Shown: positions 27,856 to 36,222 of the stretch, piece by piece
Numbering within the stretch: position 1 is the stretch's first letter
Layout: every line of letters starts with the position of its first letter
Origin: an uncultured Clostridia bacterium
GTDB lineage: Bacteria; Bacillota; Clostridia; Oscillospirales; Acutalibacteraceae
Direction of reading: 5' to 3'
DNA length: 48,194 bases
Assembly (NCBI GenBank): GCA_946493765.1
Contig: CAMMAZ010000013.1
Span: 1 to 48,194, forward strand
Program-made: the position numbers and the translations under genes
Notes under the pieces: generated by a model
Seen by the model: only the letters and a program-made list of their open reading frames with translations
Database searches by the model: none
What the model was told of the DNA's origin: nothing

Positions 27856-28938
27856 ATGGCTAGAGTTTATAATTTTTCTGCGGGTCCCAGCATGCTTCCG
27901 GAGGAAGTATTGAAAAAAGCAGCCGATGAGATGCTCGATTATCAGGGCTCCGGGCAATCGGTCATGGAAATGTCCCACCGTTCCAAGGTGTTTGATGAAA
28001 TCATCAAGGGCGCTGAAGCGCTGGTGCGCGAATTGATGCAGGTGCCGGATAACTATAAGGTCCTGTTTTTGCAGGGCGGCGCTTCCACGCAGTTTGCAAT
28101 GGTTCCGCTGAACCTGATGAACGGATCCGGCAAAGCGGATTTTGTCATTACCGGCCAGTGGGCGAATAAGGCTTACAAGGAAGCGGCAAGATACGGGGAA
28201 GCGAATATCGTCGCTTCTTCCAAGGATAAGACATTTTCTTATATTCCGGATTTGGATCCGTCGACCTTCACAAAAGATGCAGATTATTTCCACATTTGCA
28301 TGAACAACACGATCTACGGAACGAAGTGGAACACTTTGCCTGAAACAGGCGATGTGCCGCTGGTCGCGGATATTTCCTCCTGCCTGATGAGCGAGCCGAT
28401 CGATGTGTCGAAATTCGGTCTTTTGTATGCCGGCGCGCAAAAGAACTTGGCTCCCGCAGGCGTCACGCTGGTGATTATTCGCGAAGATTTGATTGGAAAA
28501 GCGCGCGACATCACCCCGACCATGCTCAATTACCAGACCCACAGCGAGAGTGATTCTTTGTACAATACACCGCCGTGCTACACCATTTATATCGCAAAGC
28601 TGGTGATGGAATGGATCAAGAGCCTTGGCGGACTGACTGCGATGAAAGAACGCAACGAGAAAAAAGCAAAAATGCTTTATGATTTTCTGGATGAAAGCAA
28701 ATTGTTCAAAGGCACCGTTGTTAAAAAAGACCGTTCTTTGATGAACGTTCCGTTTGTGACCGGTAACGAGGAACTGGATGCAAAATTTGTCAAAGAAGCG
28801 GCGGCTGCCGGATTTGTCAACCTGAAAGGACACCGCACCGTCGGCGGTATGCGTGCTTCGATCTATAACGCGATGCCGATCGAAGGTGTTGAGAAACTGG
28901 TTGCATTTATGCGCAAATTTGAAGCAGAGAACGCATAA
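27856..28938 (+). CDS. serC: Phosphoserine aminotransferase
   Basis: The 360-residue protein opens with the SerC signature VYNFSAGPSMLPEEVL and has the QGGASTQFAMVPLN block, a DISSCLMSEPIDVS segment, and LLYAGAQKNLAPAGVTLVII with the PLP lysine. The C-terminal LKGHRTVGGMRASIYNAMP contributes the phosphate-binding residues. It makes 3-phosphoserine from 3-phosphohydroxypyruvate and glutamate, the second step of serine synthesis. GGAGGA lies nine bases before the ATG at 27856; residues upstream in the same frame overlap the promoter. serA follows 15 bases downstream, so the two pathway steps are co-expressed. The divergent Lrp-type regulator is a likely controller. Confidence 0.96.
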   Translation: MARVYNFSAGPSMLPEEVLKKAADEMLDYQGSGQSVMEMSHRSKVFDEIIKGAEALVRELMQVPDNYKVLFLQGGASTQFAMVPLNLMNGSGKADFVITGQWANKAYKEAARYGEANIVASSKDKTFSYIPDLDPSTFTKDADYFHICMNNTIYGTKWNTLPETGDVPLVADISSCLMSEPIDVSKFGLLYAGAQKNLAPAGVTLVIIREDLIGKARDITPTMLNYQTHSESDSLYNTPPCYTIYIAKLVMEWIKSLGGLTAMKERNEKKAKMLYDFLDESKLFKGTVVKKDRSLMNVPFVTGNEELDAKFVKEAAAAGFVNLKGHRTVGGMRASIYNAMPIEGVEKLVAFMRKFEAENA

Positions 28939-28953
28939 GGGAGGAGAAATCAC

Positions 28954-30123
28954 ATGTTTAAAATTAAAACGCTGAATAAAATTTCCCCCAACGGATTGGA
29001 TTGCTTTGATAAAAAAACATATACCTATGGGGACGAAATTGAAAATCCCGATGCGGTCATGGTGCGTTCCGCGTCGATGCATGAGATGGAATTTTCCTCT
29101 TCGTTAAAAGCGATTGCAAGAGCAGGCGCCGGTGTGAACAATATACCGGTTGATAAATGCGCCGAGCAGGGTATCGTTGTGTTCAACACCCCCGGCGCAA
29201 ACGCCAATGCCGTCAAAGAGCTTGTTCTGGCCGGTATGCTGATCAGCTCCCGCAAGGTTGTCAAGGGTATCGAATGGGCGAAAACCCTGAAAGGCAACGG
29301 CAGCGAAGTCGGGAAAATGGTTGAGAAGGGAAAAAGCGCATTTGCCGGTCCGGAAATCATGGGCAAAACCCTTGGTGTGATCGGTCTCGGTGCGATCGGT
29401 ATTCTGGTTGCCAACGCAGCCGAAAAACTGGGCATGAAGGTTTATGGCTATGATCCGTATCTTTCGGTGGACGCTGCCTGGAATCTTTCCAGAAACATCG
29501 TGCATGCGAAATCTTTAACAGATATTTATGCCAATTGCGATTATATCACTGTGCATGTGCCGCTGAACAACGAAACCAGAGAAATGATCTGCGATGAATC
29601 TATTGCGACCATGAAAGACGGTGTGCGCATTCTCAATTTTGCAAGAGGCGAGTTGGTTTCCTCCGCTGCAATCATCAAAGCGCTGGAATCCGGGAAAGTA
29701 TCGGCTTATGTCACCGATTTCCCGAACGATGATGTGATCGGCGTTGAAGGCGTGATTGCGATTCCGCATCTTGGCGCTTCCACACCGGAATCGGAAGATA
29801 ACTGTGCATTTATGGCGGCGAATGAGCTGATTGCATTTTTGGAAAACGGTTCGATCAAAAATTCCGTCAATTTCCCCACAGTGGAATTAGGACCTGTGAC
29901 CGATACCAGAGTTTGCATCATTCATAAAAACATTCCCAACACCATTGCGGCGATCTCCGCATGTTTTTCCAAAGAAAACATCAATATTGAAAAGATGTCC
30001 AACAATTCCAAAAAGGATTACGCATATACCGTTTTGGAAACAACGGTGGACAGCATTCCGGAGACAGTGCTGGAGAACGTGAAAGCCTGTGAAGGGATCA
30101 TTCGCGTTTGGGTCATAAAATAA
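28954..30123 (+). CDS. serA: D-3-phosphoglycerate dehydrogenase, ACT-domain type
   Basis: The 389-residue D-2-hydroxyacid dehydrogenase has AIARAGAGVNNIPVDKCAEQG in the substrate domain and the Rossmann loop GVIGLGAIGI followed by GYDPY. The catalytic Arg is in LNFARGELV, the Glu in the FPNDDVIGVEGVI region and the His in IPHLGASTPESEDN. A short C-terminal ACT domain (about 320-389) begins RVCIIHKNIPNTIAAISACF and probably binds serine for feedback inhibition. It oxidises 3-phosphoglycerate to 3-phosphohydroxypyruvate, the substrate of the upstream SerC. GGGAGGAG precedes the ATG. A clear terminator follows. Confidence 0.95.
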   Translation: MFKIKTLNKISPNGLDCFDKKTYTYGDEIENPDAVMVRSASMHEMEFSSSLKAIARAGAGVNNIPVDKCAEQGIVVFNTPGANANAVKELVLAGMLISSRKVVKGIEWAKTLKGNGSEVGKMVEKGKSAFAGPEIMGKTLGVIGLGAIGILVANAAEKLGMKVYGYDPYLSVDAAWNLSRNIVHAKSLTDIYANCDYITVHVPLNNETREMICDESIATMKDGVRILNFARGELVSSAAIIKALESGKVSAYVTDFPNDDVIGVEGVIAIPHLGASTPESEDNCAFMAANELIAFLENGSIKNSVNFPTVELGPVTDTRVCIIHKNIPNTIAAISACFSKENINIEKMSNNSKKDYAYTVLETTVDSIPETVLENVKACEGIIRVWVIK

Positions 30124-30142
30124 ATAGACAGCGCATAATTTA

Positions 30143-30176
30143 AAACAGGGCAGCAAACACTGCCCTGTTTGTTTTT
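30143..30176 (+). terminator. Terminator of serC-serA
   Basis: AAACAGGGCAG (30143-30153) and CTGCCCTGTTT (30160-30170) form an 11-bp perfect stem with GTTTTT after it. Confidence 0.88.
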
Positions 30177-30215
30177 GATCGAATTGTTTTGCAGCCGAAG
30201 CATGGGAGGTCCTTG

Positions 30216-30770
30216 ATGAAGCGATTTGACTTTTTTAAAGCGCTGGACCAATTTTGCAGCTATACCAAAAGGGAAGCGGTTATTTTGAAAAAACAGGTTT
30301 ACAATAGGAATAACCGTTCAGCCTTTGAAACGGAAAGCGAAAGGATCTTTCAAGAAACACAAACACTTTTGAAAACGGTGACCAGTCAGTTATATCGCGC
30401 CTTTATCACACCGATTGACGCCGCCGATCTCTATGATTTGGCGCTGGCTTTGACCAAAACGATCGAAAAGATGAATTTTGTGGTGCATTTGCAATATGAT
30501 GTGGATCAAACGGTTTTATCCATGACCGATTTGATAGAAAAAAACTGCATGGATTTTTCTAATGCCTGCAAAAGTATTCAAAACCCGCAACCCGTTTTTT
30601 ACGATTTTGACGATTCGGTCTATTTGTATGCGTTGAATGCGCTTTATGGCTATGGCGCGTCCGTTCATGTTCTGCAAAGTTTTACGATCTGCACGCAGTT
30701 GCATGAAATTTTGCAGCTTTGCCGCACTTTTTTTGAAAAAACGGAACGGATAAAGCTGAAAAACAGGTAA
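30216..30770 (+). CDS. DUF47 (PhoU-like) family protein
   Basis: The 184-residue, mostly helical protein carries the DUF47 pattern: FFKALDQFCSYTKREAVI near the start, then the diagnostic LYRAFITPIDAADLYDLA (about 68-85), with heptad-like helices around it. DUF47 proteins are PhoU-like partners of Pit-type phosphate transporters, but no pit gene is adjacent. A Na/Pi transporter with its own PhoU-like domain lies 8.8 kb downstream. GGGAGG precedes the ATG at 30216; an in-frame ATG at 30189 has no ribosome site. The C terminus is charged and Lys-rich. It is likely a monocistronic regulator or accessory factor in phosphate or metal transport. Confidence 0.75.
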   Translation: MKRFDFFKALDQFCSYTKREAVILKKQVYNRNNRSAFETESERIFQETQTLLKTVTSQLYRAFITPIDAADLYDLALALTKTIEKMNFVVHLQYDVDQTVLSMTDLIEKNCMDFSNACKSIQNPQPVFYDFDDSVYLYALNALYGYGASVHVLQSFTICTQLHEILQLCRTFFEKTERIKLKNR

Positions 30771-30795
30771 AATCCGAATATATAAGATAAAATTG

Positions 30796-30825
30796 TTGAC
30801 AATGGTACAATATATAGTGTATTAT
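30796..30825 (+). promoter_or_regulatory. Promoter of the type IIA topoisomerase operon
   Basis: TTGACA (30796-30801), 18 bases, TATTAT (30820-30825). The start codon is at 30864, behind AGAAAGGA. Confidence 0.65.
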
Positions 30826-30863
30826 AAAATTGTTATACTATGGATTCAGAAAGGAAAAGATAA

Positions 30864-32858
30864 ATGGCAAAAAGGAAAGCGGCGTATGGAAACGACAGTA
30901 TCTCCGCTTTAAAAGGAGCCGACCGCGTCCGAAAAAAACCGGCGGTTATTTTTGGTTCGGACGGCATTGAGGGCTGCCAGCATTCTGTTTTTGAGATTAT
31001 TACCAACTCGATCGACGAAGCGCGGGAAGGATTCGGAAAAAAAATTATTATCACCCGTTATGCGGATCATTCGATCGAGGTGCAGGATTTCGGAAGAGGC
31101 GCGCCGGTCGATTTTAACACCAAGGAAAATTGCTATAACTGGGAACTGTTGTATTGTGAATTGTATGCCGGCAGTAAATATGATAACGCGAAAGACGGAA
31201 CCTATCAGTTTTCTTTGGGGACTAATGGATTAGGTTTATGTTCCACACAATATGCTTCAGAATATATGGATGTGGAAATCAAACGCGACGGTTATAAATA
31301 TACACTGCACTTTGAAAAGGGCGAAAATGTCGGCGGGCTTAAAAAGGAACCCTATTCGGGGCGGGAAACCGGAACAAAAACCAAATGGCGTCCGGACAGC
31401 GACGTTTTCACCGATATCGATGTGCCGCTTTCCTATTTTGAAGACACGTTGCGCCGGCAGGCGATCGTCAACGCGGGTTTATTGCTTATTTTGCGTAATC
31501 AGGTCGGTTCCAAGTTTGAAACAACGGAATACTTTTATCAAAACGGGATTGAGGATTATGTCAATGAAATTGCCGAAGAGGACAGGCTGTGCCCTGTGCA
31601 ATTTTGGCAGGGGGAGCGAAAAGGCAGAGATCGTGCGGACAGACCGGAATATCTGGTCGTGATGAATGTGGCCTTGACATTTTCAAAGCTGCATCAATTA
31701 AAGGAATATTATCACAATTCCAGCTGGCTGGAATATGGCGGCGCCCCGGAAAAAGCGGTGCGCAGCGCATTTGTGTCACAGTTTGACGCCTTTATCAAGC
31801 AAAACAATAAGTATTTAAAAAATGAAAGCAAAATTTCCTTTGCGGATATCGAGGAATGTCTGGTGCTGGTCATTTCCTCCTTTTCGAACCAGACCTCCTA
31901 TGAAAACCAGACCAAAAAGGCGATTAACAACAAATTCATTCAGGAGGCGCTGACCGAATTTTTGCGGCATCAATTAGAGGTTTATTTTATTGAAAACCGG
32001 CAGGATGCAGAAAAAATCGTGGATCAGGTGCTGATCAATAAGCGTGCGCGGGAAAAAAGCGAAAAGGAACGGCTGAATATCAAAAAAACATTGCAGTCTT
32101 CCAATGACATGGCCAACCGTGTGCAAAAATATGTGGACTGCCGTTCCAAAGACAGCTCAAAACGCGAGCTTTATATCGTGGAGGGTGATTCGGCGCTCGG
32201 TTCCTGTAAGTTAGCGCGGGATCCGGATTTTCAGGCGGTCATTCCGCTGCGCGGAAAGATTTTAAATTGTCTGAAAGCTGATTTCAATAAAATTTTTAAA
32301 AACGAGATCATCACCGATCTGATCAAGGTGCTCGGCTGCGGTGTGGAAACACAGTCCAAAGCGAATAAGGATCTGGCAACCTTTGATTTGCAATCGCTGC
32401 GATTTAATAAAATCATCATCTGTACCGATGCGGATGTGGATGGGTTTCATATTCGCACCTTGATTTTGACGATGCTTTACCGGCTGACACCGACGCTGAT
32501 TGAAAAGGGTTATGTTTATATTGCGGAAACGCCGCTTTATGAAATCACCTCTCTGGAAAAAGGCAAGGAAAAAACCTACTATGCCTATGACGATAAGGAA
32601 AAAGGAGAGATCCTGGCCAAGATCGGCGATGCGAAATATGTTTTGCAGCGTTCCAAAGGCTTGGGTGAGAACCAGCCGGACATGATGAATTTAACGACCA
32701 TGAATCCCGAAACCCGCAGACTGATTAAGGTCAATACGGATGATGTTGAGAAAACCATGCAGATGTTTGATATTCTCATGGGGGATGAGCTGCAGGAAAG
32801 AAAAGATTTTATTTCCAACAACGGGGCAGCATACTTGGAATTTGCCGATATCAGCTGA
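30864..32858 (+). CDS. Divergent type IIA topoisomerase subunit B (GyrB/ParE-like)
   Basis: The 664-residue protein has the GHKL ATPase pattern: RKKPAVIFGSDGIEG, EIITNSIDEAREGF with the Mg-binding Asn, and VQDFGRGAPVD. The usual GGLHGVG loop is replaced by LGTNGLGLCST. The TOPRIM domain has YIVEGDSALGSCK with catalytic Glu, PLRGKILN, and CTDADVDGFHIRTL with the metal-binding Asps. These differences from standard GyrB and ParE suggest a second, divergent topoisomerase rather than the housekeeping gyrase. It should pass DNA duplexes using ATP, together with the subunit encoded 18 bases downstream. Chromosome decatenation is one possible role. I give no symbol because ParE or a GyrB paralogue are both possible. 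Confidence 0.85.
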   Translation: MAKRKAAYGNDSISALKGADRVRKKPAVIFGSDGIEGCQHSVFEIITNSIDEAREGFGKKIIITRYADHSIEVQDFGRGAPVDFNTKENCYNWELLYCELYAGSKYDNAKDGTYQFSLGTNGLGLCSTQYASEYMDVEIKRDGYKYTLHFEKGENVGGLKKEPYSGRETGTKTKWRPDSDVFTDIDVPLSYFEDTLRRQAIVNAGLLLILRNQVGSKFETTEYFYQNGIEDYVNEIAEEDRLCPVQFWQGERKGRDRADRPEYLVVMNVALTFSKLHQLKEYYHNSSWLEYGGAPEKAVRSAFVSQFDAFIKQNNKYLKNESKISFADIEECLVLVISSFSNQTSYENQTKKAINNKFIQEALTEFLRHQLEVYFIENRQDAEKIVDQVLINKRAREKSEKERLNIKKTLQSSNDMANRVQKYVDCRSKDSSKRELYIVEGDSALGSCKLARDPDFQAVIPLRGKILNCLKADFNKIFKNEIITDLIKVLGCGVETQSKANKDLATFDLQSLRFNKIIICTDADVDGFHIRTLILTMLYRLTPTLIEKGYVYIAETPLYEITSLEKGKEKTYYAYDDKEKGEILAKIGDAKYVLQRSKGLGENQPDMMNLTTMNPETRRLIKVNTDDVEKTMQMFDILMGDELQERKDFISNNGAAYLEFADIS

Positions 32859-32876
32859 TGAAAGGAGAAAAAACGT

Positions 32877-35117
32877 TTGGCTAAGAAAAAGGAAACGCCG
32901 GTCAAGCGGGCGCTAAAGCCGGAGGATGTGAACGCCTATATTGCGGGCGCCGGCACCATGATCGACCAGCCGATCACGCAAACGCTGGAAACGAATTTCA
33001 TGCCGTATGCGATGAGCATTATCGTATCTCGGGCGATTCCGGAAATCGACGGCTTTAAACCGTCGCACAGAAAGCTGCTTTATACTATGTATACCATGGG
33101 ACTGTTATCCGGTCCCCGTATCAAATCGGCAAATATTGCCGGACAGACGATGCAGCTGAATCCGCACGGCGACCAGGCGATCTATGACACGATGGTTCGT
33201 CTCTCACGCGGCTATCAGGCGCTTTTGCATCCGTATGTCGATTCCAAGGGCAATTTCGGTAAGGCCTATTCCAGAGATATGCAATGTGCGGCGTCCAGAT
33301 ATACCGAGGCAAAGCTGGAACCGATTGCGGCAGAGCTATTTCGGGATATCGACAAGGACACCGTTGACTTTGTTGACAACTATGATGCGACGAAAAAGGA
33401 ACCGAAACTTTTCCCGGTCACGTTCCCGTCGATTCTTGTCAATGCAAACACCGGTATTGCCGTCGGTATGGCCAGCTCCATTTGTCCTTTCAATTTAAAG
33501 GAAATCTGTGAAACGACCATTGCTTATTTGTATGATGAGAATATCAATGTTGCGGATACCCTGACAGGCCCGGATTTCCCGCTTGGCGGACAGCTTTTGT
33601 ATAACCGGGAGGAACTGGAGAAAATTTATGCCACCGGGAAAGGCGGTTTTAAGGTTCGCGGAAAATATACCTATGATAAGTCTGCAAACTGCATCGACAT
33701 CACGGAAATTCCGCCGACCACCACTGTGGAAGCGATCATTGAGAAAATCATTGATTTATGTAAAGCTAAAAAGATCACCGAAATCAATGATGTGCGGGAC
33801 GAAACAGGGCTGCAGGGGCTTAAAATCACAATCGATTTAAAACGCGGCGCCGATCCGGACAAGCTGATGCTCAAACTCTTTAAGCTCACGACGCTGCAGG
33901 ACACCTTCTCCTGCAATTTCAATATCCTGATCGCGGGCGTGCCGCGCGTCATGGGCATTCGTGAAATTTTGGAGGAATGGACGGCGTTTCGCATCGAATG
34001 CGTCAAGCGCAGAATTTATTTCACGTTATCAAAAGCCAAGGACAAGCTGCATATTCTAAAAGGACTTGAAAAAATCCTTTTGGATATCGACAAAGCGATT
34101 CGCATTGTCCGGGAAACCGAAGAGGAAAAAGACGTGGTTCCCAACCTGATGATCGGTTTTTCGATCGATCAAACGCAGGCGGAATATGTGGCGGAAATCA
34201 AACTGCGGCATTTGAACCGGGAATATATTTTAAAACGAACCGATGAAATTGAAAAATTGACCGCACAGATCAAGGAGCTGGAAACAACGCTTGCCAGCAA
34301 AGCGAAAATCAAAAATGTGATTATCGCGGAGCTCAAGGAAATTATTAAAAAATATGGGCAACCTCGCAAAACCGAGATCATCGATGCGAAAGCGGAGCCC
34401 GAAGCGGATTTTCAGCCGGAGATCCCGGACTATCCGGTCACTTTGTTTTTTACCCACGACGGTTATTTCAAAAAAATCACGCCGCAGTCGCTGCGCATGA
34501 GCGGGGAGCATAAGCTAAAAGACGGGGACAGCATTGTGCAGACGGTGGAGACAACCAACACGGCGCATTTGCTGTTCTTTACAGATCGTTGCCAGGTCTA
34601 CAAAACCCGTGCTTTTGAATTTGACGATACAAAAGCCAGTGTTCTGGGAGACTATGTTCCTGCATCTTTGTCTTTTGACAAGGATGAAATGCCTGTTTTC
34701 ATGGCCGTGACAAAGGATTACAGCGGTTATATGTTATTTGTTTTTGAAAACGGGAAAATCGCGAAGGTGGACATGCAGGCTTATTCGACCAAAACAAACC
34801 GGAAAAAGCTGCTTGCGGCCTTCTCGGAAAAATTTCCGCTTGCAAAAGCGATGCAGATCAGTGAAGATTGCGAAGTCCTGCTTTATGCATCCAACGGCAG
34901 AAAACTGTTGGTACACACGGGGGCTATTGCCGCTAAAACGACCAAAAACACACAGGGTGTCAACTGCATGTCCTTGAAAAAGGGACATCGGGTGACCGAT
35001 GCAGTTGTTTTTTCGGAAGATTTGCTGTCGTCCCCGCACCGGTATCGGACCAAAACACTGCCGGCGGCGGGCAAATTACCGAGCGCAGAGGAGGCGGGGG
35101 AACAGCTGACCTTATAA
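32877..35117 (+). CDS. Divergent type IIA topoisomerase subunit A (GyrA/ParC-like), TTG start
   Basis: The 746-residue protein has the breakage-reunion domain: YAMSIIVSRAIPEIDGFKPS, HRKLLYTMYTMGL, LNPHGDQAIYDTMVRLSRG, and the catalytic tyrosine in CAASRYTEAKL. A long coiled-coil segment (about 440-490) and a C-terminal beta-pinwheel-like part follow, in which strands such as LLFFTDRCQVYKTRAFEF appear. The start is TTG at 32877, with AAAGGAG nine bases upstream. No in-frame ATG fits as well, so the protein begins MAKKKETPVK. It forms a heterotetramer with the B subunit just upstream. A hairpin of limited quality follows the stop. Confidence 0.87.
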   Translation: MAKKKETPVKRALKPEDVNAYIAGAGTMIDQPITQTLETNFMPYAMSIIVSRAIPEIDGFKPSHRKLLYTMYTMGLLSGPRIKSANIAGQTMQLNPHGDQAIYDTMVRLSRGYQALLHPYVDSKGNFGKAYSRDMQCAASRYTEAKLEPIAAELFRDIDKDTVDFVDNYDATKKEPKLFPVTFPSILVNANTGIAVGMASSICPFNLKEICETTIAYLYDENINVADTLTGPDFPLGGQLLYNREELEKIYATGKGGFKVRGKYTYDKSANCIDITEIPPTTTVEAIIEKIIDLCKAKKITEINDVRDETGLQGLKITIDLKRGADPDKLMLKLFKLTTLQDTFSCNFNILIAGVPRVMGIREILEEWTAFRIECVKRRIYFTLSKAKDKLHILKGLEKILLDIDKAIRIVRETEEEKDVVPNLMIGFSIDQTQAEYVAEIKLRHLNREYILKRTDEIEKLTAQIKELETTLASKAKIKNVIIAELKEIIKKYGQPRKTEIIDAKAEPEADFQPEIPDYPVTLFFTHDGYFKKITPQSLRMSGEHKLKDGDSIVQTVETTNTAHLLFFTDRCQVYKTRAFEFDDTKASVLGDYVPASLSFDKDEMPVFMAVTKDYSGYMLFVFENGKIAKVDMQAYSTKTNRKKLLAAFSEKFPLAKAMQISEDCEVLLYASNGRKLLVHTGAIAAKTTKNTQGVNCMSLKKGHRVTDAVVFSEDLLSSPHRYRTKTLPAAGKLPSAEEAGEQLTL

Positions 35118-35132
35118 AAACGGATAAAAAAA

Positions 35133-35166
35133 CGCTGCTTTTTAAATAAAACTTTAAAAAGCAGCG
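35133..35166 (-). terminator. Hairpin after the topoisomerase operon
   Basis: CGCTGCTTTTTAAA and TTTAAAAAGCAGCG form a perfect 14-bp stem. The T-run lies on the minus-strand side (TTTTTTTATCCG), so its form suits minus-strand termination although no minus-strand gene leads into it. It may still work for the + strand, using the T-run within the stem. Confidence 0.5.
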
Positions 35167-35247
35167 GGCAACGATTGATTTTTGCAAACGCATCATTATT
35201 TTCTGTTGCCAGTTCTATTGTTTCGCGTGAATCAAAAAATATGCAAA

Positions 35248-35280
35248 AACTTTAAAAAAATGCTTGTTTTTTTTAAAGTT
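35248..35280. repeat. Perfect 13-bp inverted repeat over the secG -35 region
   Basis: AACTTTAAAAAAA (35248-35260) and TTTTTTTAAAGTT (35268-35280) flank a seven-base loop that includes most of the -35 box. It may be an operator or an AT-rich hairpin. Confidence 0.4.
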
Positions 35281-35292
35281 ATGTGTTATGAT
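35264..35292 (+). promoter_or_regulatory. Promoter of secG
   Basis: TTGTTT (35264-35269), 17 bases, TATGAT (35287-35292), with the secG ATG at 35336. Confidence 0.6.
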
Positions 35293-35335
35293 GGTATTTG
35301 TTAAATGTTGAGAATGCAAATCGGAGGTTTATTTC

Positions 35336-35587
35336 ATGCAGATATATGATTATATTTTGGGCGGCGTGTTGATTTTGCTCGCACTTGTCATTATCGCTGT
35401 GATTTTGCTGCAGGAAGGTAGAAGTAAAGGTTTGTCCGGAACGATTTCCGGCGGTGCGGACACATTTCTTTCAAGAGGAAAAGCCAAAGCGGTGGATGCT
35501 GTGCTTTCCAAATGGACAAAGGTCATTGCGATCGTCTTTTTTGTTTTGGTTTTAGCCTGCAACATTTTGGCGTATTTCTTAAAATAA
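35336..35587 (+). CDS. secG: Preprotein translocase subunit SecG
   Basis: The 83-residue protein has the SecG layout: a first membrane helix (about 8-25, LGGVLILLALVIIAVILLQ), a short Gly/Ser-rich cytoplasmic loop with GRSKGLSGTISGGADTFL, and a second helix (about 62-81). The LLQEGRSKGLSG segment is the family's most conserved part. SecG assists SecYE and SecA in protein export at the membrane. CGGAGG precedes the ATG. In many Firmicutes rnr and smpB follow secG, but here a terminator and a convergent gene follow, so secG stands alone. Confidence 0.92.
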   Translation: MQIYDYILGGVLILLALVIIAVILLQEGRSKGLSGTISGGADTFLSRGKAKAVDAVLSKWTKVIAIVFFVLVLACNILAYFLK

Positions 35588-35607
35588 ATTGGATCGTATA
35601 TGTAGAC

Positions 35608-35647
35608 AAACAGGTGGAAGCGAAAAGCTCTCACCTGTTTTTTGTTT
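35608..35647. terminator. Bidirectional terminator between secG and spoVFB
   Basis: AAACAGGTG (35608-35616) and CACCTGTTT (35632-35640), with an inner AGC/GCT pairing, form the stem, and TTTGTTTTT follows. It ends three bases before the spoVFB stop. Confidence 0.8.
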
Positions 35648-35649
35648 TT

Positions 35650-36222
35650 CTATAACAGTACCGGTTGCAGTTGTCTGCCTTCCAAAGCTAAATGCATGGC
35701 CAAAACAGTTTTATCAAAATCCGCAACCAGAGAGGTTGGTTTTTTCAATGGATCGTCCTGGCGGTAGGGCACCATGTAAATTGACTTGTTGGTTTGCAGC
35801 ATCCCGATATTTTTCATGCTGCCGGACAAACCGTCGTTTGTGGAAACAGCAATCAGAACAGGCCGTCCATTGCGCATCTGCGCTTTTGCGGCCATTGTGA
35901 CGGGTGTGTCGGTAATGCCGTTTGCAAGTTTCGCAAGGGTATTGCCGGTGCACGGTTCAATGATCAGAATGTCCAATAGTTTTTTCGGACCGATCGGTTC
36001 GGCGTCCTGGATGGTATGGATCACTTTTTTCTCAGCAATGCTTTCAATTTCACTAACAAAATCAGCGGCCTTTCCAAACCGCGTATCGGTGGAATAGGCC
36101 ATATCGGACATGATGGGTATGACATCTGCACCGTCATCAACCAGTCGTTTGATCTGTGGAATGACCGCGGAAAATGTGCAAAACGATCCGCACAGTGCAA
36201 ATCCTACCCTGACACTGCTCAT
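35650..36222 (-). CDS. spoVFB: Dipicolinate synthase subunit B
   Basis: The 190-residue flavoprotein-like protein has the DpaB N terminus, VGFALCGSFCTFSAVIPQI, and the conserved LDILIIEPCTGNTLAKLANG and DTPVTMAAKAQMRNGRPV blocks shared with the flavin-binding decarboxylase-type fold. With subunit A it makes dipicolinic acid from a lysine-pathway intermediate in the mother cell; the product accumulates in the spore core. The ATG overlaps the subunit A stop (ATGA), with GGGAGG eight bases upstream inside subunit A. Length is normal. It is direct evidence that the organism, or a recent ancestor, makes endospores. Confidence 0.94.
   Translation of the reverse strand: MSSVRVGFALCGSFCTFSAVIPQIKRLVDDGADVIPIMSDMAYSTDTRFGKAADFVSEIESIAEKKVIHTIQDAEPIGPKKLLDILIIEPCTGNTLAKLANGITDTPVTMAAKAQMRNGRPVLIAVSTNDGLSGSMKNIGMLQTNKSIYMVPYRQDDPLKKPTSLVADFDKTVLAMHLALEGRQLQPVLL

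Noticed and set aside
27853-29082. A 409-codon open frame on the minus strand opposite serC and the start of serA
   Set aside because: It lies fully antisense to serC, a gene with clear motifs, promoter and ribosome site. Its translation is rich in His, Phe, Ile and Arg with no recognisable domain, as expected of a mirror frame in a codon-biased gene.
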